A stretch of DNA of 64,000 nucleotides from CAIUGU01 sp040080215 (GCA_040080215.1 JBEBIT010000013.1:1-64000), one strand, 5' to 3'; shown: positions 27,044 through 38,039, counted from the stretch's first letter. Numbers and translations are program-made. Notes: generated from the letters alone by a model not told the origin.

Positions 27044-27463
27044 CTATCCCCGGATCTTCCTGAGCTTCTCGAGCGCCTTAAGCTGTGCAACGGCACGTGC
27101 CAGTTCCACCTGCGCCTCGGCCATCTCGATCTGGTCGCCGCGATCCTTGAGCGCTTCTTCCGCGCGCTGCTTGGCCTGCATGGCAGCCGCTTCGTCGATG
27201 TCCTTCGCCCGCAGCGCCGTATCCGCCAGCACCGTGACGAGGTGCGGCTGGATCTCGAGTGCACCGCCCGACACGTAGAAGAACTGTTCTTCGCCCGCTG
27301 GCGTCTGCACGCGCACTTCACCCGGCTTCAGCGTGGTGAGGAGCGGAGCATGGCGGGGCGCGATGCCGATTTCGCCCATCACCGCCGGCGCAAACACCAT
27401 GGCAGCTTCGCCGGAGAAGATCTCCCCTTCGGCGCTGACGATATCGACGTGGATCGTGGCCAT
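27044..27463 (-). CDS. atpC: ATP synthase epsilon subunit
   Basis: A 139-residue central-stalk subunit that regulates ATP hydrolysis. The N-terminal beta-sandwich (MATIHVDIVSAEGEIFSGEA, GEIGIAPRHAPLLTTLKPG) and the C-terminal helical hairpin (DIDEAAAMQAKQRAEEAL, LARAVAQLKALEKLRKIRG) are complete. Its ATG directly abuts the end of the 293-bp repeat, and the AGAGG that serves as its Shine-Dalgarno lies inside the repeat's terminal stem. The usual close atpD-atpC spacing is therefore lost, and atpC translation may depend on how the repeat folds. Confidence 0.96.
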   Translation of the reverse strand: MATIHVDIVSAEGEIFSGEAAMVFAPAVMGEIGIAPRHAPLLTTLKPGEVRVQTPAGEEQFFYVSGGALEIQPHLVTVLADTALRAKDIDEAAAMQAKQRAEEALKDRGDQIEMAEAQVELARAVAQLKALEKLRKIRG

Positions 27464-27756
27464 GGGAACCTCTGAATGACCTATACGCACTCGCGACGGC
27501 GAGCCATTTCGTGCAGGGCGAGGCGCGATCGACCGCCGTGTACTGAATGTACACAAGGGAGGAGCAACGCTGCCATGCACGAAATGGATCCCGTCCCGAT
27601 CAAGGTATGAATGTTCATGTTGTGGGTTGCGCCTCTAATCGCCTGCTGCGTCGTTACGGACCTTGTCCATATTTCCGATATGGCCTGCGGCCCGATGCCT
27701 CGCAGCAGACGATTGGAGACGCAACGCGAGCGCGTATAGGTCATTCAGAGGTTCCC
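27464..27756. repeat. Structured ~290-bp repeat, copy 1 (inside the atp operon)
   Basis: Starts GGGAACCTCTGAATGACC and ends GGTCATTCAGAGGTTCCC; the terminal inverted repeat runs about 32 bp with one mismatch. Internal hairpins: CCATTTCGTGCA/TGCACGAAATGG enclosing GTGTAC/GTACAC; ATGAA/TTCAT; and a long stem around CTGCTGCG/CGCAGCAG enclosing CCATAT/ATATGG. About 91% identical to copy 2 by hand alignment. It fills the whole atpD-atpC gap and is read through by the operon transcript. No transposase is present, so it resembles a MITE-like or structured palindromic element. Confidence 0.93.
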
Positions 27757-29174
27757 TACTGCAGCTTCTTGGCCTTTTCGGCCGCTTCTTCAATCGTGCC
27801 GACCATGTAGAACGCCTGCTCGGGCAGGTGGTCGTAGTCGCCGGCGAGGATGCCCTTGAAGGACTTGATCGTTTCCTTGAGCGGAACGAGCTTGCCGGGG
27901 TTGCCGGTGAACACTTCGGCGACATGGAACGGCTGCGACAGGAAGCGCTGGATCTTGCGCGCGCGGGACACGGTGCGCTTGTCATCTTCCGACAGTTCGT
28001 CCATGCCGAGAATCGCGATGATGTCCTGCAGTTCCTTGTAACGCTGCAGCACGGCCTGCACGCCGCGGGCCACGTTGTAATGTTCTTCGCCGATGACGAG
28101 CGGATCGAGCTGACGGCTGGTGGAGTCGAGCGGGTTCACGGCCGGGAAGATACCGAGCGCGGCGATCTGGCGATCGAGCACGACGGTCGCATCCAGGTGG
28201 GCGAACGTGGTCGCAGGAGACGGGTCGGTCAAGTCGTCCGCGGGAACGTACACGGCCTGGATGGAGGTGATCGAGCCCGTCTTCGTGGACGTGATGCGCT
28301 CCTGCAGCACGCCCATTTCCTCGGCGAGCGTCGGCTGGTAGCCCACGGCAGACGGCATGCGGCCGAGCAGCGCGGACACCTCGGTGCCGGCGAGCGTGTA
28401 ACGGTAGATGTTGTCGATGAACAGCAGCACGTCGCGGCCCTTGCCCGACTCGGTCTTCTCGTCGCGAAAGTATTCGGCCATCGTGAGGCCCGAGAGCGCG
28501 ACGCGCAGGCGGCAACCCGGCGGCTCGTTCATCTGGCCGTACACCATCGCCACCTTCGACTCGGGCAGGTTCTCGAGGTTGATGACGCCGGCATCCGCCA
28601 TCTCGTGGTAGAAGTCGTTGCCTTCACGAGTCCGCTCGCCGACGCCCGCGAACACGGACAAGCCCGAGTGCGCCTTCGCGATGTTGTTGATCAGCTCGAG
28701 CATGGTAACGGTCTTTCCCACGCCGGCGCCGCCGAACAGGCCGATCTTGCCGCCCTTGGCGAATGGCACGAGCAGGTCGATGACCTTGATGCCTGTTTCG
28801 AGCAAGTCCTGGCCGCCTGCCTGCTCGTCGTAAGACGGAGCTGCACGGTGAATGGGCCAGTACTCGGTAGCCTGCACGGGGCCACGTTCGTCCTGCGGAG
28901 CGCCCAGCACGTCCATGATGCGGCCGAGCGTCCCCTTGCCGACGGGAACGGAGATCGGGGCACCGGTGGCCTTCACGGCGAGGCCGCGCTTCAAGCCTTC
29001 CGACACGCCCATGGCGATGGTGCGTACGACGCCGTCGCCGAGCTGCTGCTGCACTTCGAGCGTGAGGCCGCCCTCCTCGAGCTTCAGCGCCTCGTAGACC
29101 TTGGGGATCTGGTCACGCGGGAATTCCACGTCGATGACCGCGCCGATGATTTGTACGATCTTGCCGCTAGACAT
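27756..29174 (-). CDS. atpD: ATP synthase beta subunit
   Basis: Catalytic F1 subunit of 472 residues. Walker A is GGAGVGKTVTML, the Glu-bearing loop is AGVGERTREGND, Walker B is RDVLLFIDNIYRYT, and the catalytic region continues SALLGRMPSAVGYQPTLAEE. The C-terminus is KKLQ. The TAG stop uses the boundary of the repeat element, so ribosomes terminate at the base of its terminal stem. Confidence 0.98.
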   Translation of the reverse strand: MSSGKIVQIIGAVIDVEFPRDQIPKVYEALKLEEGGLTLEVQQQLGDGVVRTIAMGVSEGLKRGLAVKATGAPISVPVGKGTLGRIMDVLGAPQDERGPVQATEYWPIHRAAPSYDEQAGGQDLLETGIKVIDLLVPFAKGGKIGLFGGAGVGKTVTMLELINNIAKAHSGLSVFAGVGERTREGNDFYHEMADAGVINLENLPESKVAMVYGQMNEPPGCRLRVALSGLTMAEYFRDEKTESGKGRDVLLFIDNIYRYTLAGTEVSALLGRMPSAVGYQPTLAEEMGVLQERITSTKTGSITSIQAVYVPADDLTDPSPATTFAHLDATVVLDRQIAALGIFPAVNPLDSTSRQLDPLVIGEEHYNVARGVQAVLQRYKELQDIIAILGMDELSEDDKRTVSRARKIQRFLSQPFHVAEVFTGNPGKLVPLKETIKSFKGILAGDYDHLPEQAFYMVGTIEEAAEKAKKLQ

Positions 29175-29199
29175 TTGCTCGTTCCTCTATCCGAATTCT

Positions 29200-30069
29200 T
29201 CAAACCGCAGCCGCGCCGCCGACGATCTCCGAAAGTTCCTTCGTGATCGCAGCCTGGCGGGCCTTGTTGTAGATCAGTTGCAGCTCTTCGATGAGCTTGC
29301 CGGCATTGTCGGTCGCGCTCTTCATCGCAACCATGCGGGCGGCCATTTCGCAGGCGACGTTCTCGACCGCGCCCTGGTAAACCTGGGACTCGATGTAACG
29401 CATCAGGATGCCGTCGAGCAGGTCGGAGGCGGTAGGCTCGTAGATGTAGTCCCACATCTTCTGCAGCTTGCCCTCGTCCTCGGCGGACGTGACCACCGGC
29501 AACAGTTGCCGCACTTCGGGCTTCTGCGACATCGTGTTCACGAACTCGTTGTTCACGACGAACAGCCGGTCGACCTTGCCTTCCTTGTACAGGTCCAGCA
29601 TCACCTTGACGGTACCGATGAGGTCGGCCGCACGCGGGCGATCACCCAAGTGCGTGATGGTGGCCAGCGTCTTCGCGTCCGACAGGCGCTTGAAGAACTG
29701 CACGCCCTTCGAGCCGATCAGGCACAGCGACACCGAGGCACCCTGTTTCTGCCACTCACGGATGGATGCGATCGCTGCCTTGAACAGGTTGACGTTCAGG
29801 CCGCCGCACAGGCCGCGGTCCGTGGTGATGATGATGAAGCCCACCGACTTGGCTTCGCGTTCGACCATGAACGGATGCTTGTAGTCGGGATTGGCGTGGC
29901 TCAGGTGCCCGAGCACGCGCCGGATCTTCTCGGCATAGGGACGCGTGGCCCGCATCCGGTCCTGCGCCTTGCGCATCTTGCTCGCCGCGACCATTTCCAT
30001 GGCCTTGGTGATCTTCTGCGTGCTCTTGAAGCTCGCAATCTTGACGCGGATTTCTTTTACGCCGGGCAT
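29200..30069 (-). CDS. atpG: ATP synthase gamma subunit
   Basis: Central-shaft subunit of 289 residues. The N-terminal helix (MPGVKEIRVKIASFKSTQKI, then TKAMEMVAASKMRKAQ) and the C-terminal helix (SATDNAGKLIEELQLIYNKA) form the coiled coil that rotates inside alpha3beta3. TTDRGLCGGLN is the conserved middle motif. It is followed by atpD after 25 bp. Confidence 0.97.
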   Translation of the reverse strand: MPGVKEIRVKIASFKSTQKITKAMEMVAASKMRKAQDRMRATRPYAEKIRRVLGHLSHANPDYKHPFMVEREAKSVGFIIITTDRGLCGGLNVNLFKAAIASIREWQKQGASVSLCLIGSKGVQFFKRLSDAKTLATITHLGDRPRAADLIGTVKVMLDLYKEGKVDRLFVVNNEFVNTMSQKPEVRQLLPVVTSAEDEGKLQKMWDYIYEPTASDLLDGILMRYIESQVYQGAVENVACEMAARMVAMKSATDNAGKLIEELQLIYNKARQAAITKELSEIVGGAAAV

Positions 30070-30090
30070 GGCTTGCTTCGCTTCGAGTGC

Positions 30091-31632
<1,542 letters not shown>

Positions 31633-31697
31633 AGCCTTTTGGTTCCTCGTAACTCTGCGCGGACCCTCCCGGAGGGAGCCCGTCTGCGCCGTAAATC

Positions 31698-32234
31698 CTA
31701 ATTCGTCAATTCAGTCGTCAGGCGCTTCAAGCGCGCGTTCAGCGACCCGTCGATCACCAGATCCTGCGAGCGGATGATGGCGCCGCCGATGAGCGAGGCA
31801 TCAACCGTGCAATGCAGGCGGACGTCGCGGCGCAGCCGCTTCTTGAGCGCACCGGCCAGCCGCTGGCGCTGGGCATCGTTCAGTTCGACCGCGGAGACCA
31901 CCTGCACGTCGGCGACATTCTCGATGTCCGCACGCATCACCTCGAACATTGCCGCGATCTCGGGCAGATACGCGAGACGGCGGTTTGCTGCGAGCGTCGT
32001 GATGTAGTTGCGCAACGTGGCATCGCTGCCAACGCCGCCAATGTCGATCACCAGCGCCGCCAGCTCTTCGGGCGTGACCTTCGGGTTGCCGAGCAGGCTC
32101 GCGACGCGCGCATCGGAAACGACGGCGCTCCCGGTCGCGAGGACTTCGGACCAGCGAGACAGGGCGCCCTGTTCACGCGCGTGCGCGAACGCCGCTTTCG
32201 CGTAGGGCCGCGCTATGGTGGCTTTTTCGGCCAT
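31698..32234 (-). CDS. atpH: ATP synthase delta subunit
   Basis: Peripheral-stalk connector of 178 residues, helical throughout. Family segments: TIARPYAKAAFAHAREQG at the N-terminus and RLKRLTTELTN at the C-terminus, with GGAIIRSQDLVIDGSLNARL in between. It lies between atpF and atpA, as is standard. Confidence 0.95.
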   Translation of the reverse strand: MAEKATIARPYAKAAFAHAREQGALSRWSEVLATGSAVVSDARVASLLGNPKVTPEELAALVIDIGGVGSDATLRNYITTLAANRRLAYLPEIAAMFEVMRADIENVADVQVVSAVELNDAQRQRLAGALKKRLRRDVRLHCTVDASLIGGAIIRSQDLVIDGSLNARLKRLTTELTN

Positions 32235-32265
32235 ATGGAAGCTCGGGTGTACCTGTTAGTGCCGG

Positions 32266-32745
32266 TCAGCCGTTCTCGATCTCGACGGCCAGCTTCTCGA
32301 GCAGGTCGGCGTGGGCGCGTGCGTCGATCTCGCGACCGAGCAGCTTGGACGCACCGGCAACCGCGAGCGCAGCCACTTCCTTGCGCAGCTGTTCGCGGGC
32401 ACGGCTCTGGTCGAGCTGCACTTCCGCACGGGCGGCCGCGACGAGGCGTTGACCTTCTGCTGATGCGCTCAGCTTGGCTTCGTCGATGACTTCGTTCGCG
32501 CGGCGGCTCGCCTGGTCGACGATCTTCGTCGCCTGGACGCGAGCGTCCTTGACGAGCTCGGCGACATTCGCCTGCGCCTCAACGAGGCTCTTCTCGCCCT
32601 TGTCGGCGGCAGCGAGGCCATCGGCGATCTTCTTCTGCCGTTCGTTGAGCGCCGCGGTCAGCGGCGGCCAGATGAACTTCATCGTGATCCAGCCCAGGAT
32701 CAGGAAGACCACTGTCTGGACGATCAGCGTTGCATTCAGGTTCAT
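32266..32745 (-). CDS. atpF: ATP synthase b subunit
   Basis: Peripheral-stalk subunit of 159 residues. It has one N-terminal membrane helix (TLIVQTVVFLILGWITMKFIW) followed by a long charged helix (LNERQKKIADGLAAADKGEK and onward) that forms the stator dimer. The length matches the family. Single b gene, so the stalk is a homodimer. Confidence 0.96.
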   Translation of the reverse strand: MNLNATLIVQTVVFLILGWITMKFIWPPLTAALNERQKKIADGLAAADKGEKSLVEAQANVAELVKDARVQATKIVDQASRRANEVIDEAKLSASAEGQRLVAAARAEVQLDQSRAREQLRKEVAALAVAGASKLLGREIDARAHADLLEKLAVEIENG

Positions 32746-32822
32746 GGGAACATTCGCTCTTGTCGTTCGAGGCCGGCCGCTGGTTGCGCGTCAGCGCAGG
32801 TCACGGCGCCCGTGAGTGTCCG

Positions 32823-33065
32823 TTAGCCCGCAAACGGGTTGGCGGTTGCGAACCACAGCGCGATGCCGGTGCCGATGATGAATGCCGCGTCGATGAGGCC
32901 GAGCAACAGGAAGACCTTGGTCTGCAGCACGTTCATCAGTTCAGGCTGGCGGGCCGAGGCTTCGATGTACTTGCCGGACATGATGCCGATGCCGATACAG
33001 GCACCGAGTGCACCGAGGCCGATGATCAAGCCGCAGGCAAGCGCGACAAAGGAAACGTCCGTCAT
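32823..33065 (-). CDS. atpE: ATP synthase c subunit
   Basis: An 80-residue hairpin of two membrane helices forming the rotor ring. The proton-binding carboxylate is Asp59 in LLGLIDAAFIIGTG; the polar loop is ARQPEL. No sodium-site pattern was recognised, so proton coupling is most likely. Confidence 0.97.
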   Translation of the reverse strand: MTDVSFVALACGLIIGLGALGACIGIGIMSGKYIEASARQPELMNVLQTKVFLLLGLIDAAFIIGTGIALWFATANPFAG

Positions 33066-33110
33066 GAGTCTTCTCCGCGATTAAGAACCAAGAAAATTAA
33101 GGGGGTCGGA

Positions 33111-33968
33111 TCAGTGCTTGGCGTGAGCTTGGCCGATATAGACAAGCGTCAGCATCATGAAGATGAACGCCTGCAGCAACACGATAAGGATGTGGAACAC
33201 GGCCCAGATCGTGCCGGTGAACAGATGCATGCCGATGCCGAACACCGTGGCGGTGCCGCCGAGGCCTGCGATCAGGAAGAAGATCAGCTCGCCGGCGTAC
33301 ATGTTGCCGTACAACCGCATGCCCTGCGACAGCGTGTTGGAGACGTACTCGACGAGGTTCATGAAGACGTTGACGATGGCGAGCGCGAGGCCCGCGAGCC
33401 AGGACAGGGGATTCAGCGTGATCTTCGCCATGCCGAACGGCGAGCACAGCAGCTGGTGCACGAAGCCGCCCACGCCCTTGATCTTGACGTTGTAGTACAG
33501 GACCAGGACCAGCACGGCGACGGACATGCCGATGGTGCCGTTGATGTCGGCGGTCGGCAGCGGGCGGAGGTAGTGGATGCCGAAGGCGCCAGCCAGCGTC
33601 GGCAGCCAGTCGACGGGCAACAGGTCGACCGCGTTCATGGTGGCGACCCACAGGAAAACGGTGAGTGCGAGCGGTGCGATGTAGTCCAGCTTGCCGTGCA
33701 CGAGGCTGTGCGCCTGCTCGTTGACCCACTCGATCAGGAGCTCAACGGTCAACTGCAGCTTTCCCGGCACGCCGGCGGTGGCACGGCTCGCAGCGAGACG
33801 CAGGAAAATCAGGACCAGGGCGGCGCAGAACAGCGAGAAGAAGACGGTGTCCCAGTGGACGACCGAGAAATCGACAAGGGAATGCTGCTCTTGGCTCTTG
33901 AGATGGGTGAGATGGTGAGAGACATATTCGGACATGCCCTCTTTTTCAACACCACCTTCACTTGCCAT
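33111..33968 (-). CDS. atpB: ATP synthase a subunit
   Basis: Proton-channel subunit of 285 residues with five or more membrane helices. The essential arginine lies in SQGMRLYGNMYAGELIFF; the last helices contain FGIGMHLFTGTIWAVFHI. Three in-frame ATGs exist near the 5' end; this one (MASEGGVEKEG) has GGGAG eight bases upstream, so it was preferred over one six codons earlier and one eleven codons later. Confidence 0.95.
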   Translation of the reverse strand: MASEGGVEKEGMSEYVSHHLTHLKSQEQHSLVDFSVVHWDTVFFSLFCAALVLIFLRLAASRATAGVPGKLQLTVELLIEWVNEQAHSLVHGKLDYIAPLALTVFLWVATMNAVDLLPVDWLPTLAGAFGIHYLRPLPTADINGTIGMSVAVLVLVLYYNVKIKGVGGFVHQLLCSPFGMAKITLNPLSWLAGLALAIVNVFMNLVEYVSNTLSQGMRLYGNMYAGELIFFLIAGLGGTATVFGIGMHLFTGTIWAVFHILIVLLQAFIFMMLTLVYIGQAHAKH

Positions 33969-34020
33969 CCCGCTCACTCCCACCATTCACTGATCACATC
34001 ACGAATCACGCCGACCCGAG

Positions 34021-34452
34021 TCAGTCGGACTTGGGGCCGGCCGTACTCATCGCCAGCCAGTAGGCCACCAGTGCGCCACACAACCCTGCCATCAGGAACG
34101 CAGGCGGCAACTGCCTCGACCTGAACGCGATCAACAGCAGGCTCATGACCAGCCCCAACTTGATCGCCCAGCTCAGGAACACATCCCAAATCAACTTGCC
34201 GGGCTCGACTCCCGGCCGCACCTTGAACAGCGCGATCCCGAGATAGGCCGACCCCAGCATCGAAATGCCCCCGCCGACCAGCACGGCGACACCTGCACGT
34301 CCACTCGAGGCGATCGCCGTCGCGATCCCGAGTACGCAGGTCATGGCCGCCTGCCAGATGAAGGCGCGCACAGCTTGCTGCCTGGCAACCGTAAATGGGC
34401 TGGCATTCACAAGCCTGTCTCGCACCTGGTTGGCGGGCAACAAAAACGCCAC
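34021..34452 (-). CDS. atpI: ATP synthase assembly protein I
   Basis: A 143-residue membrane protein with four predicted helices (WQAAMTCVLGIATAIA, GVAVLVGGGISMLGSAYLGI, LGLVMSLLLIAF, PAFLMAGLCGALVAYWLA). It is the first gene of the operon and probably helps c-ring assembly or magnesium supply. The start is GTG. It ends 52 bp before atpB. Confidence 0.9.
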   Translation of the reverse strand: MAFLLPANQVRDRLVNASPFTVARQQAVRAFIWQAAMTCVLGIATAIASSGRAGVAVLVGGGISMLGSAYLGIALFKVRPGVEPGKLIWDVFLSWAIKLGLVMSLLLIAFRSRQLPPAFLMAGLCGALVAYWLAMSTAGPKSD

Positions 34453-34540
34453 TGTGCAGACCGCATGGGCAGCGACGGGTGGCGTTCAAAGTCCTTCAAA
34501 CCCCGTGTCCGCTTGCGGGCCGGCCCGGGAAAGGCCGCGG

Positions 34541-34569
34541 ATTATACGCAGCGTTTTGCAGTGCTTCAA
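34541..34569 (-). promoter_or_regulatory. Sigma-70-type promoter of the atp operon
   Basis: On the minus strand: TTGAAG, a 17-base spacer, then TATAAT, about 90 bases before the atpI start. The -10 box is a perfect consensus. No other strong promoter was seen in the 277-bp gap. Confidence 0.75.
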
Positions 34570-34729
34570 GGAATGAAAGTCACAGGACAGTTGCGGATGG
34601 CGCTTCGGATTGCCGGTTTGGTAACCAGTGGCCCGGAAGGCCGGCGATTGGAGTTCAAATTCGACGCAAGCCGATGATCAATAACGATTATCTTCCGTCA
34701 TTCGAACCTGGCGAGAAGATCTTCGAGAT

Positions 34730-36979
34730 TCACAGCCGATAACGAATTTTTACGAGAATCTGGTCAGCATCGCGTACCTGGTCCACATCACCGATCAGTG
34801 TCCCCAGTCCCCGGTCGTCATCGTCGCGAAACTGGAAACCGCCGCGGCTGTAGACCACGTAGATGTCGGACAGGGGGCCGAGCTGGTAGCGATACCGGAC
34901 CTGTATCCCCAGGTTATTCACCGTGAAGGGCGTGAGCGGGTCGGTGGTGGGAGTCAGATCGCCCTGTCCGACTGTCCGGTAGGCAGCGGTTGGGTCTGCA
35001 TGGATGCCGATCCACTGCAGCTTGACCCTCAGCTCATGGCCGGGCGCCGGCAACCAGTCGATCCGCCCGTAGGCGTCGAGCCGCCGCGCCGTGTAGTGGC
35101 CGAACAGGTTCCCGTCCTGCCACAGCAGCCACTCGCTGGACCGCCGGGGGTAAAGCGTGAGGTTGAACGTCAGGCCATCGCGCGGGTACCAGGAATTCGT
35201 GAACTCGAGTTCGTAGCCGTTGCCGTCCGCTCCACCCCGGAAGACGTAGCCCGCGAAAGCCTGCTGCCAGGCGCCGTACCTCGGCGTGGTATAGCGGCCA
35301 TAGACGAACTCGCGGCGGGGAATCTGCACGAGTCCATTGCCTCTCGACAGCAGGTCGTCAGGCCCGGTGGATTCGTAGCTGAGTTCCTCGTGTCCCTGCC
35401 AGCCGCTCTCGTATTGGGTGTGGCGCACCAGCGTGGCGTAGTTGGGCAGGCGCAGTCCGTCGTTGTCCTCGCGATAAGTGAGCTTGAGGTCGTAGTTTTC
35501 ACCCGAGAGCCAGCTGCCAGGCGCGAAACCAGCACGGGTCCAGCGCGTATCCCAGCTTGCTCGATGCAGGTTGTTGCGCGCGAGGTAGCCAAGATCGTTC
35601 ATGTCGAAGCGCTTGTCGATGTGCTGCAGCTGCAGTGAGTGCGTCAACGCAGGCGTCTGGCTGAAGTCCGTCTGCAGCCAGGCCTGGTAACCGGTGGACT
35701 CGACTCCCGCTTGGTCGATATCGGAGCGGATGAACTGGCCCGACCAGCGCCAGCGGCCTTCCGGGTGGAGCTCGTAGTCGATGGCATTGACGAGCGCCGT
35801 GCGGTCAAGTGCGGGGCGGTCGGCGAACGTCGCCAGATGGCCGACGCGAAAACCGTCGAGCGGCAGCGAGATTCGCGTGGCGGCGAACAAGCGGCCGAGA
35901 TCGTCTTCGTAACGATCCTCGAGTGCAGTGAAGGCGCCGTAGACAACCTTGCCGGCGCTGCCGTTGATCTTCAGCGCCGCATCGATGTCGGTCGTCGATC
36001 GCTGGCCATCATCGGAAGCCGCGCCGACCCGCCGCGAGTAGATGAGCTGTCCGTCATCCGGGGTGCGCAGGTCGAACGCGCCCTGGTTCTCGGTGAAGAA
36101 GGGTCGCTTGTCCGTAAGGAAGGTTTCGATCGCCGAAAAGTTGATGACGAGCTCGTCGCTTTCGACCTGCCCGAAGTCCGGGTTCACGGCGGCCACGAGC
36201 TGGAAGTCGCTCGAAGGCTTCCAGAACAGGTCCGCCCCGACCTTGAAGCGCGAGGTGTCGTTCAACTGGTCGGACACCCAGGTGGCATAAGGCACGAAGT
36301 CGAGCTGCTTCGCGCGATGCTGATCGATCGTGTAATGCCTGAAGTCGGAAAGGAACACGGGCCGCTCGATGCTCGCACCCGGACAGGCGTAGCGTTCGTT
36401 GCGGTCGTACACCGTACGCTCGAAGAAGGCCGCGATCGTCCGCTGGTCCGTGTTGCCGTTGCGCATGCTGGCCGTGGACCAGGGAATCAGCAGCTCGACG
36501 GTCCAATCGCTGTCTGTTTCGCGCACCGCGTGCTGCCAGACGCCGTCCCAGTCGGTAGAGCGCTCGTTCTGGTTGGTGATCAGGCCGTCCCGCACGCCCT
36601 CGCCCAATGCCACCGAAAATTCGAAGCCGACCCGACCGTCGGCATCGAAGTCGACCATGAAGCTGACCGAGTCGCCGTGGAAATCCCCGGCATCGCGCGG
36701 TGTACGGGGCTTGGTGCGCTGCTCGCCGGAGTGTTGCTCGAGGACAAAGGCGACGGCCAGCCCCTCGGGCGTCGATACCATGCGTGCTTCGTTGTGATTC
36801 CGGGGTGCGTCGAGCGCGAAGGGTTGTGTTCGCACCCAGTCGGTGCACGCCATGGCGCCTTGCCATTCGGACTCATCGAGTCGACCGTCGACGACGATCC
36901 CGGCGACCGCAGCTGCGACAAGCCACTGCGACGCCAGCAGGGCAGCAACGGTCAGCCAGGGTGCAGGCAGGCGTGCCAT
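34730..36979 (-). CDS. Exported DUF5916/carbohydrate-binding family 9-like protein
   Basis: A 749-residue exported protein. A signal peptide (TVAALLASQWLVAAAVA) is followed by a CBM9-like beta-sandwich (VDGRLDESEWQGA, FHGDSVSFMVDFDADG, WTVELLIPWST) in the first ~200 residues and then a long region of alternating beta-strand sequence typical of DUF5916, probably an outer-membrane barrel. The C-terminus ends KIRYRL, with an aromatic residue two before the end. Function is unknown; outer membrane placement is inferred. The start was chosen at the signal peptide; the upstream frame overlaps parB. It is transcribed after parB on the same strand. Confidence 0.82.
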   Translation of the reverse strand: MARLPAPWLTVAALLASQWLVAAAVAGIVVDGRLDESEWQGAMACTDWVRTQPFALDAPRNHNEARMVSTPEGLAVAFVLEQHSGEQRTKPRTPRDAGDFHGDSVSFMVDFDADGRVGFEFSVALGEGVRDGLITNQNERSTDWDGVWQHAVRETDSDWTVELLIPWSTASMRNGNTDQRTIAAFFERTVYDRNERYACPGASIERPVFLSDFRHYTIDQHRAKQLDFVPYATWVSDQLNDTSRFKVGADLFWKPSSDFQLVAAVNPDFGQVESDELVINFSAIETFLTDKRPFFTENQGAFDLRTPDDGQLIYSRRVGAASDDGQRSTTDIDAALKINGSAGKVVYGAFTALEDRYEDDLGRLFAATRISLPLDGFRVGHLATFADRPALDRTALVNAIDYELHPEGRWRWSGQFIRSDIDQAGVESTGYQAWLQTDFSQTPALTHSLQLQHIDKRFDMNDLGYLARNNLHRASWDTRWTRAGFAPGSWLSGENYDLKLTYREDNDGLRLPNYATLVRHTQYESGWQGHEELSYESTGPDDLLSRGNGLVQIPRREFVYGRYTTPRYGAWQQAFAGYVFRGGADGNGYELEFTNSWYPRDGLTFNLTLYPRRSSEWLLWQDGNLFGHYTARRLDAYGRIDWLPAPGHELRVKLQWIGIHADPTAAYRTVGQGDLTPTTDPLTPFTVNNLGIQVRYRYQLGPLSDIYVVYSRGGFQFRDDDDRGLGTLIGDVDQVRDADQILVKIRYRL

Positions 36980-37082
36980 GCGACTAGCTCTTCCGTGAGG
37001 GTGGTGATCTGCGGTCCTTGCATCGATCTTGTGCCGTAGTGCCTTTGTGTGGCCGGGGTCGGGTCGGGTGGCGGCAGGCCCT

Positions 37083-37988
37083 TCAGCGAATGCGCTCCAG
37101 GATGCCATCCAGCTCATCGAGGCTGGTGTACTGGATGACGAGCTTGCCCTTTCCCTTCGCACCGTGCTGAATCTGGACGCGCGCACCGAGCTTGTCGGTG
37201 AGGTCGCTCTCAAGTTTGCGAATGTTCGCGTCGGCCTTCGGCGTGTCGGTGGCAGCAGACGCGGGACCCGGGGCCGCCATGCGCCGGACCAGCGCCTCGG
37301 TTTCCCGCACGGACAAGCCCTTGTTCGCCACCAGCGCCGCGACCTCGGCCTGCTTCCGGCGGTTGTCGAGCCCGAGCAGCGCGCGCGCATGTCCCATTTC
37401 GATCTGCCGCTCCTCGACCAGGGTCTTCACTTCATCGGCGAGTTCAAGCAGGCGGAGGAGGTTCGACACCGCGGCTCGTGAACGACCGACTGCGTCGGCC
37501 GCCGACTGGTGCGTCATCTTGAATTCGCTGATGAGGCGCTCGAGCGATCGCGCTTCCTCCAGCGGGTTCAGGTTCTCGCGCTGGATGTTCTCGATGAGCG
37601 CCATCGCGACGGCAGCTTCATCGCCGACAAGGCGCACGACGGCAGGGATCTCGTGCAGACCCGCAAGCTGCGCAGCGCGCCAACGGCGCTCACCGGCAAT
37701 GATCTCATAACGCTGCGGCTGGCCGGGCGCGGCACCGGCCACCGGACGCACCACGACAGGCTGGATCACACCCTGCGAACGGATGGAGTCCGCGAGCTCC
37801 TGGAGGCTCTCGGTGCGCATGTCGAGTCGCGGCTGGTACTTGCCCCGCTGCAGCAGATCGACCGGGAGCTTGAGCAACAGCTCATCGGACCGCTGTGCGG
37901 CAGGGGAATCGTCTGCGCGCGACGTCGTAACCGGTTGCCCGAGCAACGCGCCGAGACCCCGACCCAGACTGGGCTTCTTGGTAACCAT
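37083..37988 (-). CDS. parB: Chromosome-partitioning protein ParB
   Basis: A 301-residue CTPase and parS-binding protein. The N-terminal region starts MVTKKPSLGRGLGALLG; the ParB/Srx CTP-binding motif is EIIAGERRWRAAQLAG, preceded by GKYQPR; the helix-turn-helix follows (THQSAADAVGRSRAAVSNLLRLL by residues). The C-terminal dimerisation domain ends LDELDGILERIR. It lies 51 bp after parA. No good parS site was found in the window. Confidence 0.96.
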   Translation of the reverse strand: MVTKKPSLGRGLGALLGQPVTTSRADDSPAAQRSDELLLKLPVDLLQRGKYQPRLDMRTESLQELADSIRSQGVIQPVVVRPVAGAAPGQPQRYEIIAGERRWRAAQLAGLHEIPAVVRLVGDEAAVAMALIENIQRENLNPLEEARSLERLISEFKMTHQSAADAVGRSRAAVSNLLRLLELADEVKTLVEERQIEMGHARALLGLDNRRKQAEVAALVANKGLSVRETEALVRRMAAPGPASAATDTPKADANIRKLESDLTDKLGARVQIQHGAKGKGKLVIQYTSLDELDGILERIR

Positions 37989-38039
37989 GGTATCGATAGT
38001 AGCGGGTAAGCGGGCAGGCGCGTAAGCGGGCGCGCGAAA

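Noticed and set aside
27547..27760. A ~65-codon frame (starting MYTREEQRC) present in all three repeat copies
   Set aside because: The frame is kept only because the DNA is similar. Differences between copies are mostly amino-acid changing and follow stem pairing rather than codon position, so it is unlikely to be a protein.
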